Shown here in pieces: positions 63,242 through 64,000 of a stretch of DNA of 64,000 nt. Each line of letters opens with the position of its first letter. The stretch's first letter is position 1. The translations under genes and the position numbers were made by a program. The stretch covers positions 3,498,001 through 3,562,000 of the forward strand of contig NZ_JAYESJ010000001.1 of NCBI RefSeq assembly GCF_034720595.1. The letters are read 5' to 3'. The notes below the pieces were generated by a model. That model made no database searches, was not told the DNA's origin, and saw only the letters and a program-made list of their open reading frames with translations. This DNA comes from Rhizobium sp. CC-YZS058 (lineage in GTDB: Bacteria; Pseudomonadota; Alphaproteobacteria; Rhizobiales; Rhizobiaceae).

Positions 63242-64000
63242 TCACGATTGCGGCTGAACGGGTTGCAAAGCGGCCTGCTCGGCCTTGCGCTTCAAAATCT
63301 GGTAGATGCCATTTTCGTCGAGCGAGACGGGCAGGATGGCCGCAGCCGCCTCCTCCTCCTCGCTCCCGCGCGTGCCCGGATCCCCCGGGCCAGCGCGTGC
63401 CGTCATCAGCATCTGATCCGCTTCGGCTTCGGCCTGGAGCGTATCGTCGGATTTGCCGGCCGCGTCATCCACAGCCTCTTCTGCCGCGTCGACGACGTTC
63501 TGCGTCCCGGCTGTGGTCGTCTCCTCGGTCTCCAGTTCGCATTGCGCGGCTTCCGCGCCGGCAGCCAAGGCCAGGAGGAGATCTCCCACATCGGCACCAG
63601 CCGAGCCTGAACCGGGTGTGCCGGACGCATCGCCCGCCTGGTCCGGCAGCTTATCCAGCGCCTCGTTCATCTCCGCGATCGCCTCGCGCGCCTTCTTCAC
63701 ATCGTCGAGCTTGCCGGAGGCCTGGAGCGCCTTGATCTTTTCCTCCCGCTCCTTCTTCGTGTCCGCATCCTCGACCTTGGTCGGGTCGGAATGGTCGGTG
63801 CGGTCGAGTTCGAGTTCCTCCACCGTTTTCGGATCCGCCACCTCCTCCATGCGCTGGAGAACCTTGGTCATGTCCTTGGTGGCGAACGTCTCCTCGCGCA
63901 TCTGCTTGTCGAGCGCCTCGCGGATCGCCTGCGCCTTGTCACCGAACGGCTTGGCGATGGCTTCGATCATGTCCGCTGCGGTGAATCCGAGATCGCGCAG
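63242..64000 (-). CDS. Tandem paralogue B, 5' end beyond the window
   Basis: The C-terminal 252 residues of a second copy of the neighbouring protein; the frame remains open to base 64000, and LRDLGFTAADMIEAIAKPFG aligns with LRDLGFSANQLIEAIANPGG in copy A. Shared blocks include LDRTDHSDPTKVEDADTKKE, LLLALAAGAEAAQCELE and the C-terminal ILPVSLDENGIYQILKRKAE. The copies differ most in the low-complexity linker. Translation starts outside the window (ATG 63970 is internal). Both genes point away from the right edge, so the second is probably upstream in one operon. Confidence 0.65.
   Translation of the reverse strand: MRDLGFTAADMIEAIAKPFGDKAQAIREALDKQMREETFATKDMTKVLQRMEEVADPKTVEELELDRTDHSDPTKVEDADTKKEREEKIKALQASGKLDDVKKAREAIAEMNEALDKLPDQAGDASGTPGSGSAGADVGDLLLALAAGAEAAQCELETEETTTAGTQNVVDAAEEAVDDAAGKSDDTLQAEAEADQMLMTARAGPGDPGTRGSEEEEAAAAILPVSLDENGIYQILKRKAEQAALQPVQPQS

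Overview
The window is GC-rich, densely coding chromosomal DNA from a plant-associated alphaproteobacterium, most likely a member of the Rhizobiaceae (Rhizobium/Agrobacterium group). Supports are the gene order sppA-ihfB-LapA, the grpE/hrcA pair divergent from rph-rdgB-hemW, an ornithine-lipid acyltransferase (OlsB), an Rkp/Kps-type capsule export set, a rhizobial-style palindromic intergenic repeat, and catabolism of the plant cell-wall sugar D-apiose. The species cannot be fixed from sequence alone.

Layout. 1-14.4 kb is core chromosome: the C-terminal end of sppA, ihfB, a LapA-domain membrane protein, a CoxG-like protein, two RNA methyltransferases overlapping into lspA, a hybrid histidine kinase, olsB, an intergenic palindromic element (7865-7998), grpE and hrcA on the minus strand, then rph, a VOC protein, rdgB and hemW, and an M29 aminopeptidase. 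14.4-26.8 kb is a polysaccharide locus arranged as two back-to-back arms. The minus arm has the export permease, a KpsE-like co-polymerase, an outer-membrane export lipoprotein and two pyruvyl-transferase-family proteins. The plus arm has a glycosyltransferase, an unusual export ATPase, a KpsC-like Kdo transferase, a second glycosyltransferase and a protein of unknown function. A third pyruvyl-transferase paralogue closes the locus. A class III nucleotide cyclase follows.

28.2-40.0 kb is a nearly complete D-apiose catabolic cluster: a GntR/FCD regulator, a RuBisCO-like protein, a DUF1537 kinase, D-apionate oxidoisomerase, a complete sugar ABC importer with a DUF2291 lipoprotein, an apiose dehydrogenase and an apionate lactonase. 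The two transcription units share an identical 17-nt element (29067-29083 and 31826-31842), which I infer to be the operator of the divergent regulator. The inferred route is import, oxidation to apionolactone, lactone opening, oxidoisomerisation to 3-oxo-isoapionate, phosphorylation, and cleavage by the RuBisCO-like protein.

40-57.6 kb is accessory metabolism and transport: gamma-glutamyltransferase, an MhqD/MhqO-like pair, an orphan CHASE3 sensor, an ArsB-like carrier, an MFS carrier, a TRAP transporter with fused permease subunits, a LysR regulator beside an NmrA-type reductase, a TetR regulator divergent from a RidA gene with three operator copies between them, an SDR enzyme overlapping a GH15 glycosidase, tRNA-Phe, and a Crp/Fnr regulator. 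57.8-64 kb holds a large low-complexity protein of unknown function, a NAMPT-type phosphoribosyltransferase, a small DUF6665-like protein, and a tandem pair of paralogous acidic, helix-rich proteins of unknown function, the second running off the window.

The best candidates for undescribed biology are the tandem paralogues at the right end, the 224-residue capsule-locus protein at 25011, and the three pyruvyl-transferase paralogues with the degenerate export ATPase. The apiose cluster is functionally the most coherent region, but its chemistry follows a described pathway. No CRISPR array, insertion sequence, integrase or phage gene was seen.
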